NCBI RefSeq assembly: GCF_026966905.1
Contig: NZ_JAPUBN010000010.1
Span: 186,001 to 250,000, forward strand
DNA length: 64,000 nt
From: Marinomonas phaeophyticola
GTDB lineage: Bacteria > Pseudomonadota > Gammaproteobacteria > Pseudomonadales > Marinomonadaceae
Reading direction: 5' to 3'
A program made the translations under genes and the position numbers. This document shows, piece by piece, positions 9,673-18,691 of the stretch (the stretch's first letter is position 1; every line of letters begins with the position of its first letter). The notes beneath the pieces are model-generated. The model ran no database searches and had not been told where the DNA came from. It worked only from the letters and a program-made list of their open reading frames with translations.

Positions 9673-10812
9673 GTGATTAGTTTAAAGTGTTCGTTTATTA
9701 AAAAATGTGTGCTGCCGGTATTTTTAGGTGTGGCTTTTAATGCATTTGCTGAAGTAATAGAAGTAACGGATATTGCTGGGCGTAAAGTCAGTGTAGACCC
9801 TGACAAGATTCAAAATATCGTTTTAGGTGAAGGGCGTTTAGCCTATACCTTGGCTTTATTAGATAAGAAAAATCCTCTTGCTAGGGTGGTTGGGTGGAAA
9901 GATGATTTGATTCAATATGACCCGGATGCTTATCGAAAATACCTTAATGCGTTTCCAGAAATAGCGAAAATTGAAAACCTAGGGAGTCCATATACAGGCG
10001 ATTACAGCTTAGAAAAAATTATCACTTTGAATACGGATCTTTTTATTTTGAATCTAGGAAATCTACTTAAAGCACAGGAAAGTGGATTGCTAACAAAACT
10101 AGATAAAGTGGGAATTAAAGTTGTCTTTGTCGATTTCCGTCAAAGACCGACACAAAATACGGTTCCCAGCCTGCTCATGCTTGGTAAGGTTCTAGGGAGA
10201 GAAAAAGAAGCCAATGCGTTTATTGATTATTACGTAGAGCAAATGCGATCTGTGAACTCTGTAGTGTTAACTAAAACACCAGAAGAACGACCTATGGTGT
10301 TTATCGAGCAGGCGGCAGGTTATAACCCTGATAAATGTTGTAACACCTTTGGTGCCGCTAATCTAGGTCGCTTAGTTGATGAAGCGGGTGGTATCAATTG
10401 GGGAAGTCGTAAAATCCCAGGATTTAGTGGTAAGGTCAATCCTGAAGTGATTTTTACCGATAAGATTGATTACATTATTGGGACTGGTGCAAACTGGTCC
10501 GAAGCCAATCCAAATACAGCCGCTGTGCTTTTAGGTTATGAGGCCACGCCAGCGTTGGCACAAACTCGCTTAAAAGCGCTGGCAGATCGAAAGGGGTGGT
10601 CTGAATTAGACGCCGTTAAATCAAAGCACTTTTACTCAATGTATCACCAGTTTTATAACAGCCCATATCACTTTATTGCACTGCAGACTTTTGCAAAATG
10701 GTTTTACCCAGAAGACTTTAAAGACTTAGATCCCGAGGCAAAGTTCGTCGAGCTGCACGATAAGTTCCTTCCTATAGATTACAGCGGTGTTTTTTGGCAG
10801 AAGCTAGATTGA
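9673..10812 (+). CDS. Iron-complex ABC transporter substrate-binding protein
   Basis: This 379-residue periplasmic protein has a signal peptide ending near AFNAFA (about residue 26) and a type-3 helical-backbone binding fold (Peripla_BP_2), starting EVTDIAGRKVSV. The GTG start is preceded by GAGGGA at a good distance, and no better ATG exists upstream. It heads a three-gene set with a FecCD permease and a FecE-type ATPase, and a Fur-like operator lies in its promoter, so ferric siderophore or another iron chelate is the likely cargo. A pair of adjacent cysteines (PDKCCNTFG, about residue 218) is unusual and could be structural. The ligand cannot be named. Confidence 0.88.
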   Translation: MISLKCSFIKKCVLPVFLGVAFNAFAEVIEVTDIAGRKVSVDPDKIQNIVLGEGRLAYTLALLDKKNPLARVVGWKDDLIQYDPDAYRKYLNAFPEIAKIENLGSPYTGDYSLEKIITLNTDLFILNLGNLLKAQESGLLTKLDKVGIKVVFVDFRQRPTQNTVPSLLMLGKVLGREKEANAFIDYYVEQMRSVNSVVLTKTPEERPMVFIEQAAGYNPDKCCNTFGAANLGRLVDEAGGINWGSRKIPGFSGKVNPEVIFTDKIDYIIGTGANWSEANPNTAAVLLGYEATPALAQTRLKALADRKGWSELDAVKSKHFYSMYHQFYNSPYHFIALQTFAKWFYPEDFKDLDPEAKFVELHDKFLPIDYSGVFWQKLD

Positions 10813-10834
10813 TGCATCGATGATGTGATGATTT

Positions 10835-10878
10835 CCCTTTTGATAAATTGCATACGCAAATGCCTTTTATCAAAAGGG
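10835..10878 (+). other. Intercistronic hairpin between binding-protein and permease genes
   Basis: Perfect 13-bp arms CCCTTTTGATAAA (10835-10847) and its complement (10866-10878) enclose an 18-base loop. There is no T tract, so it is more likely to set the expression ratio or stabilise the binding-protein mRNA than to terminate fully. Confidence 0.6.
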
Positions 10879-10944
10879 GAGCTGATACCACATAAAGTAC
10901 TGTGATTTAACGAAAGATATTCCTTTAAAAGTCGGGTTAGTTAT

Positions 10945-12039
10945 ATGGATAGCAAAATGAAAGTATCCAACCAAGGTCATGAAATATTACAAAAGCAACA
11001 TGATCTAATTAGTGGTTTTGTGGCAAGTGAGAGTAAGAAAATACAAATGTTAACCATAGTCGTTGTCTTACTCGCCATCAGTTTGGTTCTGGACGTCAGT
11101 ATTGGTCCAGGAAATTTTTCTTTCTCAACCGTTCTTGACGTGCTGATGAATAGGGAATCGCACGGAATTAAATTAGAAGTGATTATTTGGGATTACCGCC
11201 TTCCTATTGCCGTAACAGCGGTGATTGTGGGTGCTATGTTGGGGATTTCTGGCGCCTTAATGCAGACATTATTGAATAACCCATTAGCAGAGCCTTTTAC
11301 TCTAGGTGTGTCGTCAGCCGCCAGTTTTGGCGCGGCGCTCGCCATCGTAACGGGTATTGGTTTTGTGGCGAATGTCGGTTCTCTACTGGTTACGCTAAAT
11401 GCGTTTATTTTTGCATTAGTTACGTGTGGTTTACTGCTGTTACTGATGCGTATAAAAGGGGTTGGGACTCAGGCTATTATACTTTTTGGTATCGCTATAT
11501 TTTTTGCATTTAATGCCATGTTGGCCATGATGGAGTACGGTGCTTCTGAAACGCAATTACAAAGAATTGTATTTTGGATGCTGGGTTCTTTAAATCGAGC
11601 GAGTTGGATGCAAATATTTTGGGGTACCAGTCTATTAGCCATTATTATGCCTTTTTGTATGATGCGTACATGGCGATTAACTGCCTTAAGATTAGGGGAA
11701 GAGAGTGCATTAAGTATGGGGGTAGACTTAGCTCGATTGCGCATTGAAATATTAATATGTATTTCTTTACTGGCGGCTACAGCGGTTGCTTTTGTCGGTA
11801 CTATCGGTTTTGTTGGTTTGGTGGGGCCGCATATTGCTCGATTGTTAGTTGGTGAAAATCAGCGTTATTTTATTCCCTTGTCGGCCTTATTAGGGGCCTT
11901 GATGTTGAGCGTTACTTCAATTGTAAGTAAAGCGCTAACGCCAGGAATTATTTACCCTATAGGCATTATCACCGCGCTTATTGGCGTCCCTGTTTTTCTT
12001 GCCATTATTATTAGGCACTCAAAGGAGCAAAACCTATGA
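10945..12039 (+). CDS. FecCD-family iron-complex ABC permease
   Basis: This 364-residue polytopic inner-membrane protein shows the FecCD/BtuC signatures: YRLPIAVTAVIVGAMLGISGALMQ near 90-113, NPLAEPFTLGVSSAASFGA, the ATPase coupling region RLRIEILICISLLAATAVAFVG, and IGFVGLVGPHIARLLVG. The roughly 30-residue hydrophilic N-terminal extension before the first helix is longer than usual, and an internal start at M7 is possible. It follows the binding protein after a hairpin and overlaps the ATPase gene by 4 bp (ATGA). It forms a homodimeric pore for the iron chelate. Confidence 0.93.
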   Translation: MDSKMKVSNQGHEILQKQHDLISGFVASESKKIQMLTIVVVLLAISLVLDVSIGPGNFSFSTVLDVLMNRESHGIKLEVIIWDYRLPIAVTAVIVGAMLGISGALMQTLLNNPLAEPFTLGVSSAASFGAALAIVTGIGFVANVGSLLVTLNAFIFALVTCGLLLLLMRIKGVGTQAIILFGIAIFFAFNAMLAMMEYGASETQLQRIVFWMLGSLNRASWMQIFWGTSLLAIIMPFCMMRTWRLTALRLGEESALSMGVDLARLRIEILICISLLAATAVAFVGTIGFVGLVGPHIARLLVGENQRYFIPLSALLGALMLSVTSIVSKALTPGIIYPIGIITALIGVPVFLAIIIRHSKEQNL

Positions 12040-12830
12040 GTCTATCTGTTTCCAATTTAACCGTGAGTTACGGTTCCCATGTCGTTCTAGATCAATTGAG
12101 TATTGAAGGTTTACATCGTGGAAGTTTTACCGCGCTATTGGGCCCTAATGCCGCAGGTAAATCGACACTATTTAAATCTATAGCGGGCTTGATTCCAGTG
12201 CATTCCGGAGACGTTTTTTTGGGGGACAAGAATCTTCGTACTTGCGCAAAAAAGGAACGTGCTCGGGAAGTCATCTATTTGCCACAAGCTTTCTATAGTA
12301 GCTTAGCCTTATCTGTGTTCGAATCTGTACTTGTGTCTCTCAAGCAAAATGTAAGTTGGCGCGTAAAATCATCCGACGTACACCAAGTCGCCCAAGTACT
12401 GGAGTTGCTTAATATTGCTCATCTTGCTGAAAAAAATATCAGTGAATTGAGTGGTGGACAAAAGCAATTAGTGGCTCTGGCACGCATTCTAGTGGTCAAT
12501 CCAAAGATTATTTTATTGGATGAACCAACCAGTGCACTCGATTTACACCATCAGCTTTCAATATTAACCATTATTAAAAAGCTCACTATTGAAAGAGGTT
12601 TTATTACCGTGGCAGCATTGCATGATGTAAATCTAGCGGCTAAGTTTTGTGGTCAAATAATGCTATTAGACAAGGGAGAAATACAAACTCAAGGGAATGC
12701 CTCGGATGTACTGGCAATGCCTTTATTAGGTGAAGCTTATAAAGTAGAGACGAGCTTGGAGCGTAGTCGTGAAGGGCAATTATATCTTGATGCAAAATTA
12801 CTAGAAAATTCAAACTTAGCCATGGCTTAA
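12036..12830 (+). CDS. Iron-complex ABC transporter ATP-binding protein
   Basis: This 264-residue ABC ATPase of the FecE/BtuD group has Walker A GPNAAGKST, Q-loop LPQAF, signature LSGGQKQ, Walker B KIILLDEPTSALDL and switch histidine AALHDVN. Its start overlaps the permease stop by 4 bp, indicating translational coupling. It drives uptake through the permease encoded upstream. A terminator follows it. Confidence 0.93.
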   Translation: MSLSVSNLTVSYGSHVVLDQLSIEGLHRGSFTALLGPNAAGKSTLFKSIAGLIPVHSGDVFLGDKNLRTCAKKERAREVIYLPQAFYSSLALSVFESVLVSLKQNVSWRVKSSDVHQVAQVLELLNIAHLAEKNISELSGGQKQLVALARILVVNPKIILLDEPTSALDLHHQLSILTIIKKLTIERGFITVAALHDVNLAAKFCGQIMLLDKGEIQTQGNASDVLAMPLLGEAYKVETSLERSREGQLYLDAKLLENSNLAMA

Positions 12831-12873
12831 TGTGTCGTGTTACAAGCTACAACGTAAAACCTTATGATAGTCA

Positions 12874-12911
12874 AAGGGGCCACCCGAAAAAGGGCTGGCT
12901 CCTTGATTTTT
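12874..12911 (+). terminator. Rho-independent terminator after the first iron ABC operon
   Basis: An imperfect GC-rich stem (AAGGGGCCACCC pairing with GGGCTGGCTCCTT, one G-U pair and one mismatch) is followed by GATTTTT. It lies 44 bp after the ATPase stop. Confidence 0.7.
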
Positions 12912-13250
12912 GTCGATTTAACGGTAGTGATCTATTCATTCAGGTGTGTATTTATTAAATCGGCTTTGAAAGAGACTCTTGTTATAGCGGGTTACGATAG
13001 ACCCACAAAAGCATTCTTTATTCCCATCTCCTTTTCCTTTTAAGCCCATGTGTATTCAAGTGTAATTGTTTTATTTTCTCTGAAAAAATGATAGCTAAAA
13101 ATTCAGTGACCTTTGATTGGAGGGTTGTCGATTTCCTCATTTAAAACAACGATATTATTTTGCTATCGAAAAGGTGTTGTTATAATATAATAATACAATT
13201 AAATTGATGATTAAATTTTCATTGATGTTTTAATCGCTAGGGGAATAAAA
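12912..13250. other. Non-coding interval upstream of the dehydrogenase gene
   Basis: I see no convincing gene in these 339 bases. The last 130 bases are very AT-rich and probably hold the promoter of the gene at 13251, which has the ribosome-binding site AGGGG. Confidence 0.5.
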
Positions 13251-14132
13251 ATGACAAAACCTATTATTGGATTCATCGGACTTGGCCTAATGGGCGGAAA
13301 TATGGTTCAGAACCTTCAGAATAAAGGCTTTGAACTTGTTGTTATGGATTTGAATAAAGAGGCCGTTGCTGAGTGTGTTGCTCGTGGTGCGACGGAAGCT
13401 GGATCCGCTAAAGAATTGGCTGCAGCGAGTGACATCGTTATGCTGTGTTTGACGACTTCGAATGTAGTGGAATCATTGGTATATGGTGAAGCTGGTATTT
13501 TAGCGGGTATCAAAGAAGGAGCCGTATTAATCGATTTCGGTACGTCTATTCCTACTTCTACTTGTAAAATAGGTGCCGATTTGGCCGCCAAAGGTGCAGG
13601 TATGGTTGATGCTCCTCTTGGTCGTACTCCTGCTCACGCTAAAGACGGCTTATTGAATATTATGGCCGCGGGTGATAAAGAAAACTTTGAAAAAGTTAAA
13701 CCTATCCTTGAGCAGCAAGGTGAAAATGTATTTTATTTAGGTGCATTAGGTGCGGGCCACACAACTAAGCTGATCAACAATTTCATGGGCATGACAACGG
13801 TTACGGCAATGTCTCAGGCGTTCGCTGTTGCGGATCGAGCGGGAGTAGACCGTCAACAGTTGTTTGACATCATGTCTACCGGTCCATCTAATTCACCTTT
13901 TATGCAGTTTTGTAAAAATTACGTCGTCGATAACAATAGTGATTTAGGTTTTTCTATTGCCAATGCAAACAAAGATTTAGGTTACTTCTTGAAAATGGTG
14001 GAAGATCTAGGAACTCGTTCTCTAATCGCTGAAGGGACTTCTGCTAATCTTCAGGCTAGTGTTGATTTAAATATGGGGAATGGCAATGTCCCTGAAATAT
14101 TTGACTATTTCATGGAGCTAAAGGCAGATTGA
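13251..14132 (+). CDS. NAD(P)-dependent beta-hydroxyacid dehydrogenase (3-hydroxyisobutyrate/sulfolactaldehyde reductase-like)
   Basis: This 293-residue enzyme has an N-terminal Rossmann nucleotide loop (GFIGLGLMGGNM) and the C-terminal helical domain with the catalytic lysine in GAGHTTKLINNFM (about residue 171). Where most 3-hydroxyisobutyrate dehydrogenases have APVSGG, this protein has DAPLGRTPAHAKDG. I recall that GRT-type variant from YihU-type sulfolactaldehyde reductases, so a different substrate acid group is likely. It converges with a TctCBA transporter that could import a related hydroxy- or sulfo-acid. Its exact substrate is not determinable from sequence. Confidence 0.85.
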   Translation: MTKPIIGFIGLGLMGGNMVQNLQNKGFELVVMDLNKEAVAECVARGATEAGSAKELAAASDIVMLCLTTSNVVESLVYGEAGILAGIKEGAVLIDFGTSIPTSTCKIGADLAAKGAGMVDAPLGRTPAHAKDGLLNIMAAGDKENFEKVKPILEQQGENVFYLGALGAGHTTKLINNFMGMTTVTAMSQAFAVADRAGVDRQQLFDIMSTGPSNSPFMQFCKNYVVDNNSDLGFSIANANKDLGYFLKMVEDLGTRSLIAEGTSANLQASVDLNMGNGNVPEIFDYFMELKAD

Positions 14133-14210
14133 AGGTTGAATAGTTACAGTGACGTAAATTTAATTGCTAAAATACAGCTAGTCTGAATAATCGCTGTATC
14201 TAATGATATT

Positions 14211-14245
14211 CTGCCCTACAGCAATGTGGGGCAGAGGTCTTATTT
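14211..14245 (+). terminator. Probable terminator of the dehydrogenase gene
   Basis: CTGCCCTACA pairs with TGTGGGGCAG (one G-U pair) around a GCAA tetraloop, followed by the T-rich stretch AGGTCTTATTTT. It lies about 80 bp after the stop. Confidence 0.65.
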
Positions 14246-14463
14246 TCAAGTGAATGTTTTAACTCCGTTACAACCCAGCGTTTAATAATACTTGCATTGG
14301 TTCTATCTAAAGAGCCGCTAAATTCTGCAACTCTTCTTATATTTTTATTCATTTGGTTAATACTAAATAAGCGTCATGACTTAACCGGATTACTTTGTTC
14401 TAAATAGATATAGATGGATGTGATGCGACCTTTTGAGGAATGTAATAGCAATTTAATCAAGAT
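14246..14463. other. Non-coding interval between convergent genes
   Basis: I see no gene, RNA or repeat in these bases, which separate the dehydrogenase terminator from the tctA 3' hairpin. Confidence 0.4.
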
Positions 14464-14510
14464 GTTTAGGTTTCTCAGCGACTACTAAAGTGATGCCGAG
14501 AAACCTAAAC
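14464..14510 (-). terminator. 13-bp perfect hairpin downstream of tctA
   Basis: Arms GTTTAGGTTTCTC (14464-14476) and its exact complement (14498-14510) enclose a 21-base loop. It begins just past the tctA stop. There is no clear T tract, so the structure may protect or end the transcript. Confidence 0.5.
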
Positions 14511-14516
14511 GCATTG

Positions 14517-15989
14517 TCATGTCGTCTTTTTATTTCTTCTGATGGTTGACCATACTGAGAATACAGCCAGCATTATAAAGGCTAATGCGATCGGCCTTTC
14601 ATATAAAAATGCCCAACTCCCGTCAAACATGAGTAATGACTTTCTTAAATTCGTTTCAGCCATTGGGCCCAGTATAATGGCAAGCAATATGGGAGAGGAT
14701 GGAATTTCTAGTTTACCTAAAACAAAGCCCAGAATGCCAAACACGATGGCGATCCCCACATCAAACATCGAGTTGTTTATTGCATAAGCACCAACTATCG
14801 ATAAGAAAATAATGATTGGAATCATTAATAGCTTAGGCACTTTAGATATTTGGCAAAAAAAGCGAATGCCCAATAAACCAATGACCAGCATAGCAATGTT
14901 AGCAACTAGCATAGAGCTAAAAATGCCATAGACAATTTCTGGGTTTTGGCTGAATAGAAGAGGGCCAGGCGTTAACCCTTGAATAATTAATGCGCCTAAT
15001 AATACTGCCGCAACCGCATCTCCAGGAACGCCAAGAGTCAATAAAGGGACTAATGAACCACCGGTTACGCCATTATTACCTGATTCGGCAGCTGCTAGAC
15101 CTTTGATTGAACCGTTGCCAAACTCTTCAGGTTGCTTGGATACGCGCTTAGCTTCGTTGTAACATACAAATGCAGATATATCGGCTCCAGCACCTGGTAC
15201 AGCGCCTATTGACGTACCAAGTAATGCACTTTTTATAGAGGTTGGGAGGATACTTTTAAGGTCTTTTAAGCTCATTAATTTGTTACTAAATTTTTCTGCG
15301 ATTTGTGCTTTTACCCCCAACTTTTCCAATTGATTTAATGCTTCTGAAATAGCAAATAAACCAATTAATACGGGAATGACATTGATGCCACTATAAAGGT
15401 CCATTACGCCAAATGTGAATCTAGGAACGCTGCTTATAGGGTCAAGACCGACGGTTGAGATGAGCAATCCAATCGTACCAGCGAGTAATCCTTTGAGTAT
15501 ATTTCTGGAAGAGATACTGGCAATAATGGTTAAACCGAATAGAGCCAATGCGAAATATTCTGGCGCATTAAATCGAAGCGCAAATTTCGCCAACGTAGGG
15601 GCAATGGCAATTAAAATAATGGTACTCACCAAACCACCAATAAATGAAGCTACAGCAGAGATGCTTAACGCTCGGGCGGCCTGACCTTGTTGGGTTAGCG
15701 AATAGCCATCTAACACAGTGGCAGCAGATGCGGGTGTTCCTGGCGTCTTTAATAAGATTGCAGAGATAGACCCGCCATATATACCACCAATGTAAACCCC
15801 AATAAGCATAACCATCGCTGCGGTTGCTTCCATTCCAAAGGTAAAAGGTAATAATATGGCTACCCCCATCGTGGCTGTTAGACCAGGCAATGCACCCAGA
15901 ATGATACCGCCTAATACACCAAATATTAAAACAGGAAATACGGCTAAGCTAAACGCAGCGCCAAGGCCGCTTAATAAATAATCAATCAT
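14517..15989 (-). CDS. tctA: Tripartite tricarboxylate transporter large membrane subunit TctA
   Basis: This 490-residue inner-membrane protein has about a dozen hydrophobic segments and the TctA signatures GALPGLTATMGVAILLPFTF near residues 32-51, the KTPGTPASAATVLDGYSL region, and the second copy GAVPGAGADISAFVCYNEAKR near 260. It forms the sodium-coupled translocation pathway with TctB. It starts 8 bp after tctB, so tctC, tctB and tctA form one operon. Substrates of the family include tricarboxylates, aromatic acids and other carboxylates, and the one used here is not known. Confidence 0.93.
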   Translation of the reverse strand: MIDYLLSGLGAAFSLAVFPVLIFGVLGGIILGALPGLTATMGVAILLPFTFGMEATAAMVMLIGVYIGGIYGGSISAILLKTPGTPASAATVLDGYSLTQQGQAARALSISAVASFIGGLVSTIILIAIAPTLAKFALRFNAPEYFALALFGLTIIASISSRNILKGLLAGTIGLLISTVGLDPISSVPRFTFGVMDLYSGINVIPVLIGLFAISEALNQLEKLGVKAQIAEKFSNKLMSLKDLKSILPTSIKSALLGTSIGAVPGAGADISAFVCYNEAKRVSKQPEEFGNGSIKGLAAAESGNNGVTGGSLVPLLTLGVPGDAVAAVLLGALIIQGLTPGPLLFSQNPEIVYGIFSSMLVANIAMLVIGLLGIRFFCQISKVPKLLMIPIIIFLSIVGAYAINNSMFDVGIAIVFGILGFVLGKLEIPSSPILLAIILGPMAETNLRKSLLMFDGSWAFLYERPIALAFIMLAVFSVWSTIRRNKKTT

Positions 15990-15997
15990 AGAAGCCT

Positions 15998-16447
15998 CTA
16001 CAAGATACCTTCAGGAAGTGAAATTAAAAAAACTTGACTGAATAGGTAATAAATTACAACAACAAAAAAGTAAGCAAATAGGTAATAAGAGGCCTTCTTG
16101 GTTTTTAAAAAAATCAAATAGAGTGTGAACATAATTAGGCTAGCAATCAGATAACCAAGAAAACTTATTAACACGGCATACGCTATTAAGAAGCCTAAGC
16201 CAAATAATGACATCTTTGAAAATATACTTGCGGATGCGGTTGTTTTAAGTTGTTTTATTTTCCGTTGTGCCAGTAACGCAATACAAATTATTATTTGTAA
16301 GATGGCTAGAACGGTAGGAAAAAATTTTGCGCCTACGCTGGCATCTTGCTGACCATAAGACGGAATTGAGAATTGAGGTATGAGCGCTAAAACTGTGGCA
16401 CTAAAAATAATGATAAGCACAGGAAAAACGATGTCTCTATTAAACAT
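15998..16447 (-). CDS. tctB: Tripartite tricarboxylate transporter small membrane subunit TctB
   Basis: This 149-residue protein has four predicted transmembrane helices and the family N-terminal pattern in which helix 1 is followed by QDASVGAKFFPTVLAILQI. Its length is usual for TctB. It lies between tctC and tctA on the minus strand and is needed for assembly of the transporter. Confidence 0.85.
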   Translation of the reverse strand: MFNRDIVFPVLIIIFSATVLALIPQFSIPSYGQQDASVGAKFFPTVLAILQIIICIALLAQRKIKQLKTTASASIFSKMSLFGLGFLIAYAVLISFLGYLIASLIMFTLYLIFLKTKKASYYLFAYFFVVVIYYLFSQVFLISLPEGIL

Positions 16448-16534
16448 AGAACGAAACCCTTTTGAGATAAACTACACTCAGTAACGACGAAGGAGTCGAC
16501 AAAACGATATTGGCGACTCCTACCTTAGTTGTCG

Positions 16535-17461
16535 TTACTGTATTAATGTACTTAAAGATTTAGTATCGTCTTTAACAAATTGAGTGAACTCAGCCATATC
16601 CATGTTATGAATAGTCATTGCACCTTGCGCCATGAATTTTTTAAAATCATCTGAAGCCATGGCTTTATCGAATGCGTTACCTAGTGTTGTGATTATTTCA
16701 TCTGGCGTATTTTTAGGAGCGGCAATGCCTCTCCATGTACCACTTGTTACATTAACACCTTGCTCTATTAAAGTAGGGACATCTGGAATGTAAGAAATAC
16801 GATCTTTGGACATTACGCCTAATGCTTTTAATTGACCTGATTTTAGTTGAGATATAGCCTCACCAGGAGTAACCATAGTAACTTCCGTATGCCCACCTAA
16901 TACGGATGGAATCGCTTCTGAAGAACCATTGTAAGGGATGGCATTAAGTTGAATACCTTGGTCTTTTTGAAGCGCAATTAAATAGAAGTTTGGCGCTGCA
17001 GTTGACGCAAACTTTACTTTTCCTGGATTAGTTTTCGCAGCTTCTATTAAATCATTAATACTGTTGAATTTACTGTCTTTACTGACAAGCACTACAGCAG
17101 GATCTAGATTGACCATACGGATGAGTTTGAAATCATCTGCTGTATGTTGCATTAACCCCATTTGAGGCAATGAAGCAATTTCACGAGTAACAACAGTTAA
17201 GGTATAGCCATCAGCTCTCTGTTGAGCACCAAAACTCATCCCTACTGCACCCGCGCCACCCGTTCGGTTCATGACGGATATGTTTGTACCAAGTATGTCT
17301 TTAGTACTATTAGCAATTGTACGACCGACTGAATCCGTACCGCCACCTGCGCCGAAAGGAACAATTAAGCGTATATTTTTACTTGGGTAATCAGCCGTGA
17401 AAGCCGATGCAGAGGCAAAAATACCAGCCATAACAATGATGTTTTTCATTATTTTTTTCAT
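16535..17461 (-). CDS. tctC: Tripartite tricarboxylate transporter periplasmic binding protein TctC
   Basis: This 308-residue binding protein has a signal peptide to about residue 22, then DYPSKNIRLIVPFGAGGGTDSVGRTIA, the Bug/TctC signature. LVSKDSKFNSINDLIEAAKTNPGKVKFAS and IPYNGSSEAIPSVLGGHTEV line the expected carboxylate site. It is first of the tctCBA set apart from the small gene upstream. Cargo is unknown, although the hydroxyacid dehydrogenase beyond tctA suggests a hydroxy- or sulfo-carboxylate. Confidence 0.92.
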   Translation of the reverse strand: MKKIMKNIIVMAGIFASASAFTADYPSKNIRLIVPFGAGGGTDSVGRTIANSTKDILGTNISVMNRTGGAGAVGMSFGAQQRADGYTLTVVTREIASLPQMGLMQHTADDFKLIRMVNLDPAVVLVSKDSKFNSINDLIEAAKTNPGKVKFASTAAPNFYLIALQKDQGIQLNAIPYNGSSEAIPSVLGGHTEVTMVTPGEAISQLKSGQLKALGVMSKDRISYIPDVPTLIEQGVNVTSGTWRGIAAPKNTPDEIITTLGNAFDKAMASDDFKKFMAQGAMTIHNMDMAEFTQFVKDDTKSLSTLIQ

Positions 17462-17471
17462 AAATTTAATC

Positions 17472-17969
17472 CTATATTTTTATAGTTATTTTCTTAGTTT
17501 TTTTATACGCTTTAGTTGGGTTGTCTATTTTGGTTTGTTGGTAGTCGTTTATGGCTAATTGTTCAAAAGCGAGAGCAATCCAACCACTAATGAGCATATC
17601 AAACCACGGTTCAACACCACTGCATGCGACAACAATGTTTCCATAGACAAAGGAACCATAAAACAGCACATCATCATTACGTAGAGACGAAGGATGTAAT
17701 GTTTGATGATTAATATTTGCACTTTGATCACGCCACGCTTGGACGGCTTTTTTTCTAGCAAGAACATCGAACGGGATGCTCCATGAAGAATTTTTAATGG
17801 ATTCTTCATGCAAAATTGCATTTTCAAACGTTGATTCCCAAGGCTTTATCCTAGGATCCATAATCACAATATGCAGTTCTTGCCGATTGGTCTGGTTAAA
17901 CAGCTTTTCTATCGAGGGTTTAGCCAGCTCTATAGCTTCTTTAGCAAGCTGCTTATGATCTATTTCCAT
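17472..17969 (-). CDS. Hypothetical protein, possibly distant GlcG/HbpS fold, leading the tct operon
   Basis: This 165-residue soluble protein has no signal peptide and a lysine-rich tail. I do not recognise a named family with certainty. The stretch ARKKAVQAWRDQS, followed by FYGSFVYGNIVVACSGVEPWFDMLISGWIALAFEQL, has the spacing of the GlcG/HbpS fold, in which an AxxKAxxA helix precedes a GxIGVSG-like strand. That is only a weak resemblance. It ends 10 bp before tctC and is probably cotranscribed with it, so it may help use the imported acid. Confidence 0.7.
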   Translation of the reverse strand: MEIDHKQLAKEAIELAKPSIEKLFNQTNRQELHIVIMDPRIKPWESTFENAILHEESIKNSSWSIPFDVLARKKAVQAWRDQSANINHQTLHPSSLRNDDVLFYGSFVYGNIVVACSGVEPWFDMLISGWIALAFEQLAINDYQQTKIDNPTKAYKKTKKITIKI

Positions 17970-18691
17970 TTCAAACTCCTGCCAGATCGTACGCTCAAAC
18001 TTTTTATAACGTCAAAAAAGACCGGGTTGAATACAAGTATTTACATTATAAAAATCTGAGTGCTTTTCATTATTTTTTAGAAGATTACTAGGCTGCTCAC
18101 TTCATGTAAAGTAAAATACTATAATACTACAAATAAAATTATCAATGGAATTAGCAATTTTTTTGTATAAATGAAAAGTAAAGAAGGTTGTTAATATCAA
18201 GTTGAGGCTTCAACGTTAATCTGAGCATATCGTCAAAATAGTAAGAGGATAAATTGAGTAAAAGAGAGGAGCTTGTCAGTAAGTATTGATTTTGGGGCTA
18301 ATGGTATTGTATTTATGAAGGTCCGCAAATCTCTGATATTACAGCGTCACAATACCTTGGATGTTATTAACGGTTATATTAAGTACATGATTCATTAAAA
18401 CCTCTTAAAAAATTGAAAAAACGCTTGGGAATAATCTTATTAAGCTTATCTCCTAATGTCTTGCTAAAATGTGAAGCAATTGCATAAGTTGAGACCTTTC
18501 ATGACAATAGGCCTCATTCGCCTCTTATTTGAAGTAGGCTAAAAGTGGATGCGATACATAATTAGTATTTCAACGGACCGCCTTGATCGAATACATTATC
18601 AGCAAGACATCCGAACTCTCATTTATAACGTATAGTTTGTAATATAAGAGTGAAATACTGGTCTATTTTCAATAAACGGTTGAGGTTTTGT
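17970..18691. other. Long interval without a recognisable gene; possible decayed coding DNA
   Basis: About 720 bases separate the divergent tct operon and GST gene. Short stretches read as plausible protein, for example about 18,300-18,360 and 18,500-18,640, but each is broken by stops and I recognise none. The part near 18,000-18,150 is AT-rich and should hold the tct promoter. No tRNA or inverted repeat of note was seen. Confidence 0.4.
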
